Made by a program: the position numbers and the translations under genes. The notes under the pieces were generated by a model that worked only from the letters and a program-made list of their open reading frames with translations, did no database searches and was not told the DNA's origin. A DNA stretch of 64,000 nucleotides from Ferruginibacter sp. GTDB taxonomy: Bacteria > Bacteroidota > Bacteroidia > Chitinophagales > Chitinophagaceae. The stretch spans positions 38,129 through 102,128 of the forward strand of contig JACMKX010000102.1 of NCBI GenBank assembly GCA_014379905.1, given 5' to 3'. Below, piece by piece: positions 35,596 to 44,089 of the stretch; within the stretch, counting starts at the first letter, position 1; every line of letters begins with the position of its first letter.

Positions 35596-36420
35596 ATGAA
35601 GAATACGGGCCCCATAGGTGTTTTTGACAGTGGTTACGGCGGACTCACAGTTTTGAAAGAGATCACTGCCCAGCTTCCGCAATACGATTATCTGTATATG
35701 GGTGATAATGCCCGCGCCCCTTACGGCCCCCGTAGTTTTCAGCAGGTATATGAGTATACATTAGAAGCGGTAGAATGGTTTTTTAAACAAGGCTGTTCTT
35801 TGGTAGTACTGGCTTGCAATACAGCATCTGCAAAAGCACTCCGAACCATCCAGCAAAACGACCTGGAACGGATAGGAGCGGGTAAAAGAGTACTGGGAGT
35901 AATAAGACCCACTGCAGAAGTAATTGGTAATTATACCAAAACCGGGCATGTAGGCGTATTGGGCACAAAAGGAACCATTACTTCAGATTCCTATATTTTA
36001 GAGATAGAAAAATTTTTCCCGGAAATAAAAGTACAGCAGGAAGCATGTCCCATGTGGGTACCCCTCATTGAAAGCAATGAACATCATAAACCCGGCGCCG
36101 ATTATTTTGTAAAACAACACATCAATACCCTCCTGGGCAAAGATTCGGAAATTGATACTATTTTGCTTGGGTGTACACATTATCCCTTGCTAATGAAGAA
36201 ATTAAGCTGGTTTATTCCCAGTGGAGTTGAAGTGGTAGAGCAGGGAAAAATTGTAGCCCTAAGCCTCGCAGATTACCTGGGGCGCCACCCGGAGATAGCG
36301 GAAAAATGCAGCACCGGGGCTGATATTCAGTTCTATACCACCGGTGAAACGGCCGATTTTGATGAACACGCAGCCATTTTCTTTGGAAAGTCAATAAAAT
36401 CAGGTCATTTAGAGCTTTAA
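35596..36420 (+). CDS. murI: Glutamate racemase
   Basis: 274 residues. Catalytic cysteines C74 (LACNTASAK) and C193 (LLGCTHYPLLM), N-terminal IGVFDSGYGGLTVL. Makes D-glutamate for peptidoglycan. It ends the canonical run PorG-uppS-bamA-skp-skp-murI. Confidence 0.95.
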   Translation: MKNTGPIGVFDSGYGGLTVLKEITAQLPQYDYLYMGDNARAPYGPRSFQQVYEYTLEAVEWFFKQGCSLVVLACNTASAKALRTIQQNDLERIGAGKRVLGVIRPTAEVIGNYTKTGHVGVLGTKGTITSDSYILEIEKFFPEIKVQQEACPMWVPLIESNEHHKPGADYFVKQHINTLLGKDSEIDTILLGCTHYPLLMKKLSWFIPSGVEVVEQGKIVALSLADYLGRHPEIAEKCSTGADIQFYTTGETADFDEHAAIFFGKSIKSGHLEL

Positions 36421-36466
36421 CGCAATAATAGTTGCCTTTTTACTTTTTACTTTTACCAATTGCCCT

Positions 36467-36509
36467 TACCTTTGCCGTCCTTTCACAATAAGCAGGGATG
36501 GTGCCCCGC
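36467..36509 (+). promoter_or_regulatory. rpmH promoter and leader hairpin
   Basis: TACCTTTG at 36467-36474, exact -7 consensus; leader of about 78 bases carrying GGG-N5-GCCCC (36495-36507), a possible hairpin that could serve ribosomal-protein autoregulation. Confidence 0.5.
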
Positions 36510-36556
36510 GGATGAAATAACGAAACAATATTTTGTAAAGGGAAAAATTAAATAAA

Positions 36557-36724
36557 ATGCCCGGTAAAAAAAGAACATACCAACCCCACAAACGTCGTAG
36601 GAAATCTGTACACGGATTCCGTGAGCGTATGAGTACTGCCAATGGTCGTAAAGTTTTGGCAAGCCGCAGAGCTAAGGGGCGTCATAAACTGACCGTTTCT
36701 GATGAACATGGTTCAAAAAAATAA
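36557..36724 (+). CDS. rpmH: 50S ribosomal protein L34
   Basis: 55 residues, too short for the ORF calls. [20 protein letters not shown] then [20 protein letters not shown], the diagnostic L34 sequence. Start [10 protein letters not shown] is the usual N-terminus of L34. L34 is slightly longer than usual (C-terminal [12 protein letters not shown]). Heads the rpmH-rnpA-yidD cluster found near the origin region in many bacteria. Confidence 0.98.
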   Translation: MPGKKRTYQPHKRRRKSVHGFRERMSTANGRKVLASRRAKGRHKLTVSDEHGSKK

Positions 36725-36774
36725 GTAGATATTGATCGTCCGCCTTCCGGCGAACAGATTATTGATATTATATT

Positions 36775-36800
36775 AGCTTCCGTAACAACGGGAGCTTTTT
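36775..36800 (+). terminator. Intrinsic terminator after rpmH
   Basis: AGCTTCCGT, loop AACA, ACGGGAGCT, T-tract. Nine pairs including one wobble. rnpA therefore needs its own promoter or depends on read-through. Confidence 0.7.
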
Positions 36801-36821
36801 ATTTTTAACGAATATTTCCAC

Positions 36822-36888
36822 CGCAGAGAAAAGTTGCTGAGATTCGCAGAAACATCTCTGCGAATCTCTTTTTCTCATGTTCTCTGCG
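36822..36888. repeat. Nested inverted repeat of CTCTGCG type between rpmH and rnpA
   Basis: Inner stem GAGATTCGCAGA (36839-36850) with TCTGCGAATCTC (36857-36868), loop AACATC; outer stem CGCAGAGAA (36822-36830) with TTCTCTGCG (36880-36888). The CGCAGAGA word resembles a CTCTGCG-type intergenic repeat seen in various bacteria. Whether it is mobile or functional is unknown. Confidence 0.65.
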
Positions 36889-36904
36889 TTTAATAATAAT
36901 ATAA

Positions 36905-37312
36905 TTGGAGCTCAGACAACGATACCATTTTAAAAAAGAAGACAAACTCAAAAGCCGAAAAGCTATTGAGCAGCTTTTTGCAACAGGTAAAAGTTTTTCC
37001 AACTTTCCTTTTAGAATTGTATGGCTTCCTCAAAATGCGCAGGCAATATTGCAGGCAGGTGTGGGTGTAAGCAACCGTAATTTTAAAAAAGCAGTAGACC
37101 GCAACCGTATAAAAAGACTGATGCGGGAAGCTTACCGGCTTCAAAAACATGAACTGCAGCAACATTTAGAAGTAAAGCAAAAAGCAATGTCCCTTTTTAT
37201 CTTATACCAGGGGAAAGACCTGCCGGAATACACAGCTATTTTTGAAAAAATCGGTACAGTCATTAAAAGACTGATAAAACTAAGCAATGAAAACGCTGAA
37301 AGAAATTCTTAG
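36905..37312 (+). CDS. rnpA: Ribonuclease P protein component
   Basis: 135 residues from a TTG start at 36905 ([20 protein letters not shown]); no ATG lies between here and the conserved part. Contains the RNase P signature [20 protein letters not shown]. Binds the RNase P RNA for tRNA 5'-end maturation. Overlaps yidD by 26 bases. Confidence 0.92.
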   Translation: MELRQRYHFKKEDKLKSRKAIEQLFATGKSFSNFPFRIVWLPQNAQAILQAGVGVSNRNFKKAVDRNRIKRLMREAYRLQKHELQQHLEVKQKAMSLFILYQGKDLPEYTAIFEKIGTVIKRLIKLSNENAERNS

Positions 37313-37517
37313 CTGGCCTTTTATTTTTTTAATAAAAATCTACCAGTGGACACTCTCTCCTTTGCTGGGCTCCAAATGCAGGTATACACCTACCTGCTCA
37401 CAATATGGTATTGAAGCGTTAAGGAAATATGGTCCCATTAAAGGTTTATGGCTTACTGCAAAAAGAATCGCCAGTTGTAATCCCTGGGGCGGGCATGGGC
37501 ATGACCCCGTTCCGTAA
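37287..37517 (+). CDS. yidD: Membrane protein insertion efficiency factor YidD
   Basis: 76 residues. Hallmark pattern [20 protein letters not shown] and [14 protein letters not shown]. Small membrane-associated helper of YidC-dependent insertion. Overlaps rnpA, as is common. Confidence 0.95.
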   Translation: MKTLKEILSWPFIFLIKIYQWTLSPLLGSKCRYTPTCSQYGIEALRKYGPIKGLWLTAKRIASCNPWGGHGHDPVP

Positions 37518-37523
37518 AAGAAA

Positions 37524-37563
37524 AGAGATGACATCGTTTTAAAAGATGTCATCTCTTCTCTTT
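37524..37563 (+). terminator. Intrinsic terminator after yidD
   Basis: AGAGATGACATC, loop GTTTTAAAA, GATGTCATCTCT, then a T-rich tail. Twelve perfect pairs, six bases after the stop codon. Confidence 0.85.
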
Positions 37564-37624
37564 TACCGCACACTTTAACAATCCTTCCTCTTCCCTTATC
37601 CGTATCTTTTAGTAAATTTATACA

Positions 37625-38101
37625 ATGAAAATTTTAAACTGCTTGTTGTTATGCATGGCCGTTTTTTTTAGCGCCTGTGCACAAAAAAAAGAAAACAACC
37701 TGCCACCAACCGCCACTACAAAAAAGAATGCTATGGAATGGAATAAATTAACACCTGAAGAAGAAAGAGTAATTGTAAACAAAGGAACGGAATACCCGGG
37801 CACCGGAACCTTGCTCAATAATAAAGAAAGCGGCACCTATATTTGTAAAAGGTGTAATACTCCCTTATATAAATCGGATAGCAAATTCGACAGCCATTGT
37901 GGCTGGCCCAGTTTTGATGATGAAATTAAAGGTGCAGTAAAAAGAATCCCAGATCCGGATGGCAGCCGTACCGAAATTGTATGTGCCAATTGTGATGCTC
38001 ACCTGGGGCATGTATTTTTAGGAGAAGAGTTTACCAGGAAAAATACGCGGCATTGCGTAAACTCCATTTCCATGTTATTTGTGCCGGATAAAAAGCCATA
38101 A
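37625..38101 (+). CDS. msrB: Lipoprotein peptide-methionine (R)-S-oxide reductase
   Basis: 158 residues. Lipobox FSAC (Cys18) marks an envelope-located form. Zinc site C74-x-x-C77 and C120-x-x-C123; catalytic C144 in RHCVNSISM; second redox cysteine C92 in HCGWPSF. Repairs methionine sulfoxide in periplasmic proteins. Note MsrA is not fused here. Confidence 0.95.
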   Translation: MKILNCLLLCMAVFFSACAQKKENNLPPTATTKKNAMEWNKLTPEEERVIVNKGTEYPGTGTLLNNKESGTYICKRCNTPLYKSDSKFDSHCGWPSFDDEIKGAVKRIPDPDGSRTEIVCANCDAHLGHVFLGEEFTRKNTRHCVNSISMLFVPDKKP

Positions 38102-38144
38102 CAGCCGCTTGTTTAAAATACTATAAATGTTTTTTATTAAATTA

Positions 38145-38178
38145 TACTTTTGCCAAAGTTTCTACAGCTTTGGCAAAA
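38145..38178 (+). promoter_or_regulatory. -7 box overlapping an 11-bp perfect inverted repeat
   Basis: TACTTTTG at 38145-38152 (exact -7 consensus). TTTTGCCAAAG (38148-38158) pairs with CTTTGGCAAAA (38168-38178), loop of nine. The arm lies on the -7 box and transcription start, so it could be an operator, or a leader hairpin for the secreted-protein gene at 38244. No gene lies in the 142-base gap. Confidence 0.5.
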
Positions 38179-38243
38179 CTGTTTATAGCCCGATCATTTT
38201 TGGAATGAAAAATAAAAGTAGATTTAGACATTAAAACAATTTT

Positions 38244-39107
38244 ATGCGCCTGCTCATCCTTTTGTCATTTTTAATAAGCATTCAACAAATTTCTGCTCAA
38301 ACCCCGGATAGAGCAGACTATACTATATGGCAAAATGGAGACACTACAGCAACTTATTTTGTGTTTGCGAATAAGGCCATGATAAGACAAACACCTTCAC
38401 CGGATGGATTGCTGCTTGACTCTGTATTGCTGGGAGAGAAATTGATTCAAAAAGAAATTACGAAATCCTTTTCTACCATAAAAGGTATATATGCTCCATG
38501 GATAAAAGTAGCGTATCAAAAAAATGACGATATAAAATCCGGGTATGTGTGGATCGGTTTACTGGGCTTTCAATCTTTAATTAAACACGATACCGCTTTC
38601 ATTTACGGATTGGAGAAAGTAAGAGCAGCCAGTATTGAACCCCTTTCTTTTGAACAAACAAAATTTACTATCAGCCTGAAAGCTATTTATAACAACGGGT
38701 TAATTGCAGCCAGGGAGTGGACGATTGATGGAGGAGAATCTGCCAGTTATGTGGCCAGCAAAATGTTGGGCAATGTAGGATTAAAAAATACACACGAGGT
38801 ATTTAGAATAAACCTGGGGGGACAAGCCTGTGGAGTGCCTACTAATTATTATTACCATGCCTGGGATGGAAAAAGATTTTATAATCTTCCGGGCAAATAT
38901 GAAGTAGGCGATGCCGGCGTTTATTATCATACCGAAACCTTGCTTTTTCCTACAGAAAAAGGAGGTAAGCCCGGGCATATTATAAAACTGATGGAAGAAA
39001 AAGAGTTGATACAGGAAGAAACAGCCACACAGAAGGAGAAATTTAAAAAGACGAATAAGAAGGAATTATATGCCTGGAATGGCCAACAGGCAACAAAGAT
39101 TAAATGA
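38244..39107 (+). CDS. Secreted protein with SH3-like beta domain, function unknown
   Basis: 287 residues, signal peptide about 1-19 (ISAQ). Residues about 35-115 resemble a bacterial SH3-like module (KAMIRQTPSPDGLLLDSVLL, GIYAPWIKVAYQKNDD, GYVWIGLLGFQSL). The middle (about 150-245) has a Gly/Tyr-rich segment (GQACGVPTNYYYHAWDGKRF) followed by EVGDAGVYYHTETLLFPTE; the C-terminus is charged. I do not recognise the second half. Predicted periplasmic. Stands alone, possibly under an inverted-repeat operator. Confidence 0.6.
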   Translation: MRLLILLSFLISIQQISAQTPDRADYTIWQNGDTTATYFVFANKAMIRQTPSPDGLLLDSVLLGEKLIQKEITKSFSTIKGIYAPWIKVAYQKNDDIKSGYVWIGLLGFQSLIKHDTAFIYGLEKVRAASIEPLSFEQTKFTISLKAIYNNGLIAAREWTIDGGESASYVASKMLGNVGLKNTHEVFRINLGGQACGVPTNYYYHAWDGKRFYNLPGKYEVGDAGVYYHTETLLFPTEKGGKPGHIIKLMEEKELIQEETATQKEKFKKTNKKELYAWNGQQATKIK

Positions 39108-39370
39108 ACAGGATCACCTGCCGCAACTTTGGATATTGTGTTGAATTCCGATTTTCAGCAAGAAATAAGATGTCTAATCAGCTTTTCCGGGAAAATTTTG
39201 TCAGCGGAAAATAAATGCAGGAAAGTTTTTACGGGAAATAAAATGGCAAGTTGATAACAGACTGTAAAGCAACACTTCAGGCTAAAATAACCCTGGCAAA
39301 AAAGGGAAAATCTCCCGCATTTTTGCAGTAAAATATGAATTTGGAAAGTTTTGATTTTCCTTAATAATTC

Positions 39371-39425
39371 CTTTCTCCCGCGGTAGCGTACACCGTTCCT
39401 TACAGTGGCCCGGGGTAACTCAGTG
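39371..39425. other. GC-rich structured island in a gene-free gap
   Basis: In the 371-base gap 39108-39478 the first 260 bases are AT-rich without a gene. From about 39371 GC rises sharply. CGGT-N7-ACCG (39381-39395) forms a hairpin, and TCCCG (39376-39380) can pair with CGGGG (39411-39415). The same-strand terminator at 39436-39466 follows, so a small plus-strand RNA of about 90 nt is conceivable. I cannot match it to a known RNA. Confidence 0.35.
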
Positions 39426-39435
39426 CACTAAGTTT

Positions 39436-39466
39436 AAAAAGCTCAACAGTGTTTGTTGAGCTTTTT
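39436..39466. terminator. Bidirectional terminator downstream of superoxide dismutase
   Basis: AAAAAGCTCAACA, loop, TGTTGAGCTTTTT. Symmetric A and T tracts, so it works for the minus-strand sod gene and for any plus-strand transcript. Confidence 0.8.
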
Positions 39467-39478
39467 AATTGATAACAC

Positions 39479-40084
39479 TTATTGAGCTGCATTAAATCTC
39501 TCTTCCACTTTTTTCCAGTTCACTATGTTCCAAAAAGCAGCAAGGTAATCTGCGCGCTTGTTCTGGTACTTTAAATAATATGCATGTTCCCAAACATCGG
39601 CACCTAAGATCGGCGTGCCTTTTATCTCAGCCACATCCATTAATGGATTGTCCTGGTTAGGCGTGGAACTTACTTCCAGCTTACCATCTTTTACGTTGAG
39701 CCAGGCCCAGCCACTACCGAAACGGGTGGTTCCGGCTGCATTAAACTTTTCTTTGAATGCATCAAAAGAACCAAAAGCTGCATTTATTGCATCAGCAATT
39801 TTGCCTGAAGGAGTGCCACCGGCATTGGCGGAAAGGCTATCCCAAAAAAAAGTATGATTCCAATGTCCTCCGCCATTGTTGCGAACTGCCGGACTGATAG
39901 TACCAGCACTCTTTACCAGGTCTTCCAGTGATTTATTTTCATTTTCAGTACCTGCTACCGCCTTATTCAGGTTGTCAACATAAGCCTGGTGATGCTTGTC
40001 GTGATGTATTTTCATGGTTTCCGTATCAATATGCGGTTCCAATGCCTCGTATGCATAAGGGAGCGGCGCTAATGTAAATGCCAT
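39479..40084 (-). CDS. Superoxide dismutase, Mn/Fe family
   Basis: 201 residues, no signal peptide. Metal ligands H27 (KIHHDKHH), H77 (NGGGHWNH), D163 and H167 (DVWEHAYY). Gln144 in TPNQDNP and the Gly-Gly-Gly-His context are Mn-type features, but cambialistic activity is possible. Detoxifies superoxide in the cytoplasm. Ends in a strong terminator. Confidence 0.93.
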   Translation of the reverse strand: MAFTLAPLPYAYEALEPHIDTETMKIHHDKHHQAYVDNLNKAVAGTENENKSLEDLVKSAGTISPAVRNNGGGHWNHTFFWDSLSANAGGTPSGKIADAINAAFGSFDAFKEKFNAAGTTRFGSGWAWLNVKDGKLEVSSTPNQDNPLMDVAEIKGTPILGADVWEHAYYLKYQNKRADYLAAFWNIVNWKKVEERFNAAQ

Positions 40085-40242
40085 AATCTTAAAATTTTGT
40101 CGGTTAAAAAATCTGTTTTATAAAACTTGTACTTATATTGATTAGCCTGCCTGCCGGCAAACTCAGTATGTCAAGACTGCAAATTTAAAGCCTAAAAGGA
40201 GTAAAACCATTTCTTATATAGAATCTTCCCAATATCGGAATA

Positions 40243-40680
40243 TTATCTTTTTGATTTAAAGAAGTCCTTCATCAATACAGCACATTCTTCCCCAAGAACG
40301 CTGCCGGTAATAACAGTTTTTGGATGAAAAGGATTGTTATCACCGGTGCTCCTCCGGTAGCTGTTCTTATCATCCAAAGCCCCAAAAACAATGCGGCCGA
40401 TTTTACTCCAGTACAATGCACCGCTGCACATAAGGCAGGGTTCTACGGTAACATACAGTGTTGCTTCGGGCAGGTATTTACTGCCTAAAAAATTATAGGC
40501 AGTAGTGAGGGCTAAAATTTCAGCATGGGCAGTGCTGTCATTCAGCATTTCTACCTGGTTAAAGGCGCGGGCTATGATCCTGTCCTGCATCACCACTATG
40601 GCCCCAATTGGAACCTCGTCTTTTTCAAAAGCTTTTTGGGCCTCTTTCAGGGCCTGCTGCATGTAATATTCGTCTGTCAT
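40243..40680 (-). CDS. tadA: tRNA-specific adenosine deaminase
   Basis: 145 residues. Zinc site H52-A-E54 (TAHAEIL) and P81-C82-x-x-C85 (PCLMCSG). Converts A34 to inosine in tRNA-Arg(ACG). Some relatives in this family act on guanine or cytosine, but the motif order here is TadA-like. Confidence 0.88.
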   Translation of the reverse strand: MTDEYYMQQALKEAQKAFEKDEVPIGAIVVMQDRIIARAFNQVEMLNDSTAHAEILALTTAYNFLGSKYLPEATLYVTVEPCLMCSGALYWSKIGRIVFGALDDKNSYRRSTGDNNPFHPKTVITGSVLGEECAVLMKDFFKSKR

Positions 40681-40830
40681 AATACTTTTAATAGCTGATG
40701 ATATGATTCAGTTGATTTCGCTAACGTGGTTTGTTTAAAATAATGCGTGTTGTCTCCGTGGGAAGCTTTCAGCGAAATCCATATGAATCCCTTTCATCAG
40801 CGTTTCTTAACTTTAAAACAAATTTAAGGC

Positions 40831-42204
40831 ATGCCCATAGTTGATCAGTTAAACAATTGCAGAAAGTTTTTTTCTTCCGGCTCTACAAAACCTTATGCCT
40901 GGCGTAAAGAACAATTAAAAAAATTAAAGGCAGCTATCGAAAACTATGAAGCAGAGATATACACCGCTTTATACTACGACCTTAAAAAGAGCCCGGAAGA
41001 ATGTTGGGTTACAGAAAATGGGTTAGTAATTGCAGAACTTAATAATGCCATTAAAAATTTAAAAGGTTGGATGGCAACGGAGAAGAAGAGTACCAACCTG
41101 CTTAATTTTCCTTCTTCAAGTTATGTGTTAAAAGAACCGCTGGGAGTAGTACTCATCATCGCTCCCTGGAATTACCCTTTTAATTTATTAATTACCCCAC
41201 TGGTAGGTGCTATTGCTGCCGGCAATTGCGTGGTATTAAAACCTTCAGAACATGCAGCAGCTACTACCGGCGTAATGAAAAAAATTATAGAAGAGGCTTT
41301 TCCGCCGGAATACATTTTATATACCGAAGGTGATGGAGGTAAGCTGGTTCCGGAAATGATGAAAGGTTTTGCTTTTGATCACGTGTTTTTTACAGGCAGT
41401 ACAGGTATCGGTAAGGAAATTTATAAAATGGCGGCAGAAAACCTAACGCCGGTTACATTGGAACTGGGTGGTAAAAGCCCATGCATTGTGGAAGAAGATG
41501 CAGATATAAAAGTAGCGGCGCGCAGAATTGCCATGACCAAATTTTCCAACACCGGTCAAATGTGCGTGGCGCCGGATTATGTACTGGTGCACGCTTCGCA
41601 GAAAGATAAACTGGTAGCGGGGATAAAAACTGCTTTGCTGGATTTTTTTGGAAAAGATGCTTTGCAAAGCGATAATTTTGGAAAAATCATTAATGAAAGG
41701 CAATTCGACAGGCTAATGGGTTATTTAAAAGATGGAAACATTTTGCAAGGGGGAGAATCGGATAAAAGTAAACTATACATTGCGCCTACGCTGATGGATG
41801 GAATTGGTTTGGAAGATAAGATTATGAAGGAAGAGATTTTTGGTCCTGTTCTTCCCATAATTTCTTTCAGGGATAAAGCGGAAGCCATAAAAATAATAGA
41901 GGCCAATAAAAATCCACTAGCCTTTTATGTATTCACTTCGAGCATCAAAAAAGAACAGGCATGGTTGAATGATGTGGCTTTTGGCGGCGGTTGTATCAAC
42001 AATGCAAGCCTGCACCTTACCAATGATCAGCTGCCTTTTGGTGGAAGAGGCGCAAGTGGAATAGGAAACTACCACGGCCACTATAGTTTCAATACCTTTA
42101 GTCATAGTAAAGCTATAATGAAATCACCCACCTGGTTTGATCCTTCCATGAAGTATCCGCCATTTACCGGTAAATTAAGGTTATTTAAATGGTTTATTAA
42201 ATAG
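40831..42204 (+). CDS. Aldehyde dehydrogenase, class 3-like
   Basis: 457 residues. Catalytic Cys245 (TGQMCVAPDY) and Glu211 (TLELGGKSP), NAD site FTGSTGIGKEI, and APWNYPFNLLITPL near residue 110. The length and C-terminus (SHSKAIMKSPTWFDPSMKYP) fit the class 3/AldH group that oxidises fatty or aromatic aldehydes. Next to a glutathione-peroxidase-like gene: perhaps a lipid-aldehyde and peroxide defence pair. Confidence 0.93.
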   Translation: MPIVDQLNNCRKFFSSGSTKPYAWRKEQLKKLKAAIENYEAEIYTALYYDLKKSPEECWVTENGLVIAELNNAIKNLKGWMATEKKSTNLLNFPSSSYVLKEPLGVVLIIAPWNYPFNLLITPLVGAIAAGNCVVLKPSEHAAATTGVMKKIIEEAFPPEYILYTEGDGGKLVPEMMKGFAFDHVFFTGSTGIGKEIYKMAAENLTPVTLELGGKSPCIVEEDADIKVAARRIAMTKFSNTGQMCVAPDYVLVHASQKDKLVAGIKTALLDFFGKDALQSDNFGKIINERQFDRLMGYLKDGNILQGGESDKSKLYIAPTLMDGIGLEDKIMKEEIFGPVLPIISFRDKAEAIKIIEANKNPLAFYVFTSSIKKEQAWLNDVAFGGGCINNASLHLTNDQLPFGGRGASGIGNYHGHYSFNTFSHSKAIMKSPTWFDPSMKYPPFTGKLRLFKWFIK

Positions 42205-42249
42205 TGCTTACATAAGGGCGGCCACCTGGAAAAGGCCTCAACATTAAAT

Positions 42250-42849
42250 ATGACATTCAAACAAAAATTCTTAAAATTTCTTTATCCCCTGTTTAATAAA
42301 CTAAGTTTGCTTGCAGGAAAAAGCAATAAAATATTAAAATCAACCAACGTGGCAGCAACATCTTTTTACAACTTAAAAACAACATTGAATAACGGACAGG
42401 AATTGGATTTTAGTTCGCTTAAAAATAAAAAAGTGTTGCTGGTCAATACCGCTTCCGATTGCGGTTATACCAATCAATACGAAGGCCTGCAGGCACTGCA
42501 TGAAAAATACAAAGACCAGTTGACCATTATTGGTTTTCCTGCCAACGATTTTGGCGAACAGGAAAAAGGTAGCGATGATACTATTGAACAATTTTGTAAA
42601 GTAAATTTTGGTGTTAGCTTTCCCCTGGCAAAAAAATCAACGGTTATAAAAAAGGCAACACAAAACCCGGTATATCAATGGCTCACGAATGAAGCAGAAA
42701 ATGGCTGGAACTACACAGCTCCCAGCTGGAATTTTTGTAAATACCTAATTGACGAAAAGGGAGAGCTGACTCATTTTTTTGAAGCAGCTATTGAACCCAT
42801 GAGCAGCGAATTAACAGCAGCAATTGAAGCGCCGGTTAACGATCAGTAA
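42250..42849 (+). CDS. Glutathione-peroxidase-family thiol peroxidase
   Basis: 199 residues. Peroxidatic Cys71 (NTASDCGYTNQYEGL), IIGFPANDFGEQE, and WNFCKYLIDEKG with the conserved W-N-F. An N-terminal extension of about 40 residues (hydrophobic-basic FKQKFLKFLYPLFNKL) precedes the domain and could be a membrane-surface tag. Selenocysteine is not used. Likely uses thioredoxin. Forms an operon with the next gene (11 bases apart). Confidence 0.88.
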   Translation: MTFKQKFLKFLYPLFNKLSLLAGKSNKILKSTNVAATSFYNLKTTLNNGQELDFSSLKNKKVLLVNTASDCGYTNQYEGLQALHEKYKDQLTIIGFPANDFGEQEKGSDDTIEQFCKVNFGVSFPLAKKSTVIKKATQNPVYQWLTNEAENGWNYTAPSWNFCKYLIDEKGELTHFFEAAIEPMSSELTAAIEAPVNDQ

Positions 42850-42860
42850 AAAACTAAGCA

Positions 42861-43403
42861 ATGCTTGAACCAACAGATCTCAGCAGCATGTTTACCAAAG
42901 CAGATATTGAAAAATATTTCCAGGCAGAAAAAACACTCACAGCTATTTTCATGATATTGGGGGCTATAGCTATAGTTGTGGCCATTGTTTTCTTTTTTGT
43001 AATGAAAACCAGTTTTTATAAAGGCGCAGCCATTCCATTTTTATTAATTGGTATCCTGCAACTGGCAGTTAGCTATACAGTCTTTCAAAAAACCGACAAC
43101 GACAGGAAAACTTTGGTATATGCTTATGATATGAATCCATCTTTATTAAAAGAGAAGGAATTACCAAGGATGGAACAAGTTGCCACTACCTTCAATATAT
43201 TGCTCGTGGCAGAAATTGCTTTTATCCTTATCGGGTCAGGCCTTTTTTTCTTTTTTAAAAATGACAGCAACAACACATTCTGGGTAGGCCTGGGCTTAGC
43301 GCTGGCATTGCAGGGAGCAATTACATTTGTGGCTGACCTTACTGCAAAAAAAAGGGCCACCACTTATACAGAAGGACTCAAAAACTTTACTCAAAAATTA
43401 TAA
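42861..43403 (+). CDS. Four-helix inner-membrane protein of unknown function
   Basis: 180 residues. Four hydrophobic segments (about 27-49, 53-70, 107-126 and 136-155) with charged loops; the N-terminus lies before the first helix (LEPTDLSSMFTKADIEKYFQ). Not a signal peptide. Follows the peroxidase by 11 bases, so it is co-transcribed. No family recognised. Confidence 0.6.
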   Translation: MLEPTDLSSMFTKADIEKYFQAEKTLTAIFMILGAIAIVVAIVFFFVMKTSFYKGAAIPFLLIGILQLAVSYTVFQKTDNDRKTLVYAYDMNPSLLKEKELPRMEQVATTFNILLVAEIAFILIGSGLFFFFKNDSNNTFWVGLGLALALQGAITFVADLTAKKRATTYTEGLKNFTQKL

Positions 43404-43448
43404 GGAACTTAAATTTTGTAAGCTTACCCTGTTATACCGCCCGGCCCA

Positions 43449-43964
43449 TTATTCGGTTATCATTTGCGGCAGCAATTTTATTGCTTTTGAAGATATTTGT
43501 TGCCGGATCCCGTTTTGCGAATAGTATACAATAATAGTGTCTTCTTCTTTATCGCTCCACTGCTCACTTGTTGTATAATTAAAATTTATTTTATAAACGG
43601 CACAATTGGTTTTGGTTACCAGTATCATTTTTTCATTGGCTGTTTCCCAATATACCGGAGTGGTATTAACCGGGGTAATCTTTAAATCTGTTGTTATTTT
43701 TTTACCGGTTTGCAAAGAATCTATACTCAGGTTTTTGGATTTGGAAACTAAGTAGATATGGTAATTGACTATTTTTTTATAAAGAGGATTGCCTTCCATA
43801 TCCGTTTGTTGTGCAGCGGGAATCGTTATTTGCTTATATACAGTTATCGAATCGGGACAGGTATTATCAGCAATTTTTTCGTTGGAAGGTAGCAACATGC
43901 TTTGATTACAGCCTATTACAACAAATAAGTAAGCAATAACGTTAAAAGAAACAGCGTATTTCAT
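43449..43964 (-). CDS. Small lipoprotein of unknown function
   Basis: 171 residues, lipobox VVIGC (Cys19). Mature part is beta-rich (ITVYKQITIPAAQQTDMEG, YWETANEKMILVTKTN) with two further cysteines. Convergent with the preceding membrane protein gene (45 bases apart). No family recognised. Confidence 0.55.
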   Translation of the reverse strand: MKYAVSFNVIAYLFVVIGCNQSMLLPSNEKIADNTCPDSITVYKQITIPAAQQTDMEGNPLYKKIVNYHIYLVSKSKNLSIDSLQTGKKITTDLKITPVNTTPVYWETANEKMILVTKTNCAVYKINFNYTTSEQWSDKEEDTIIVYYSQNGIRQQISSKAIKLLPQMITE

Positions 43965-44089
43965 ATCTAAAGATAATCATCAATCAATGTTTATTAATCA
44001 TAAGTTTGTTTAGTAAAAATGAAAATACAGGACTTATTTTTTATATCTTTCAGGGCATTTACAGCGTTTAACATGCTCAATTTTACATT

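Noticed and set aside
36421..36490. Direct repeats TTTTTAC upstream of rpmH
   Set aside because: Simple AT-rich sequence near a promoter; not distinctive enough to call a repeat family.
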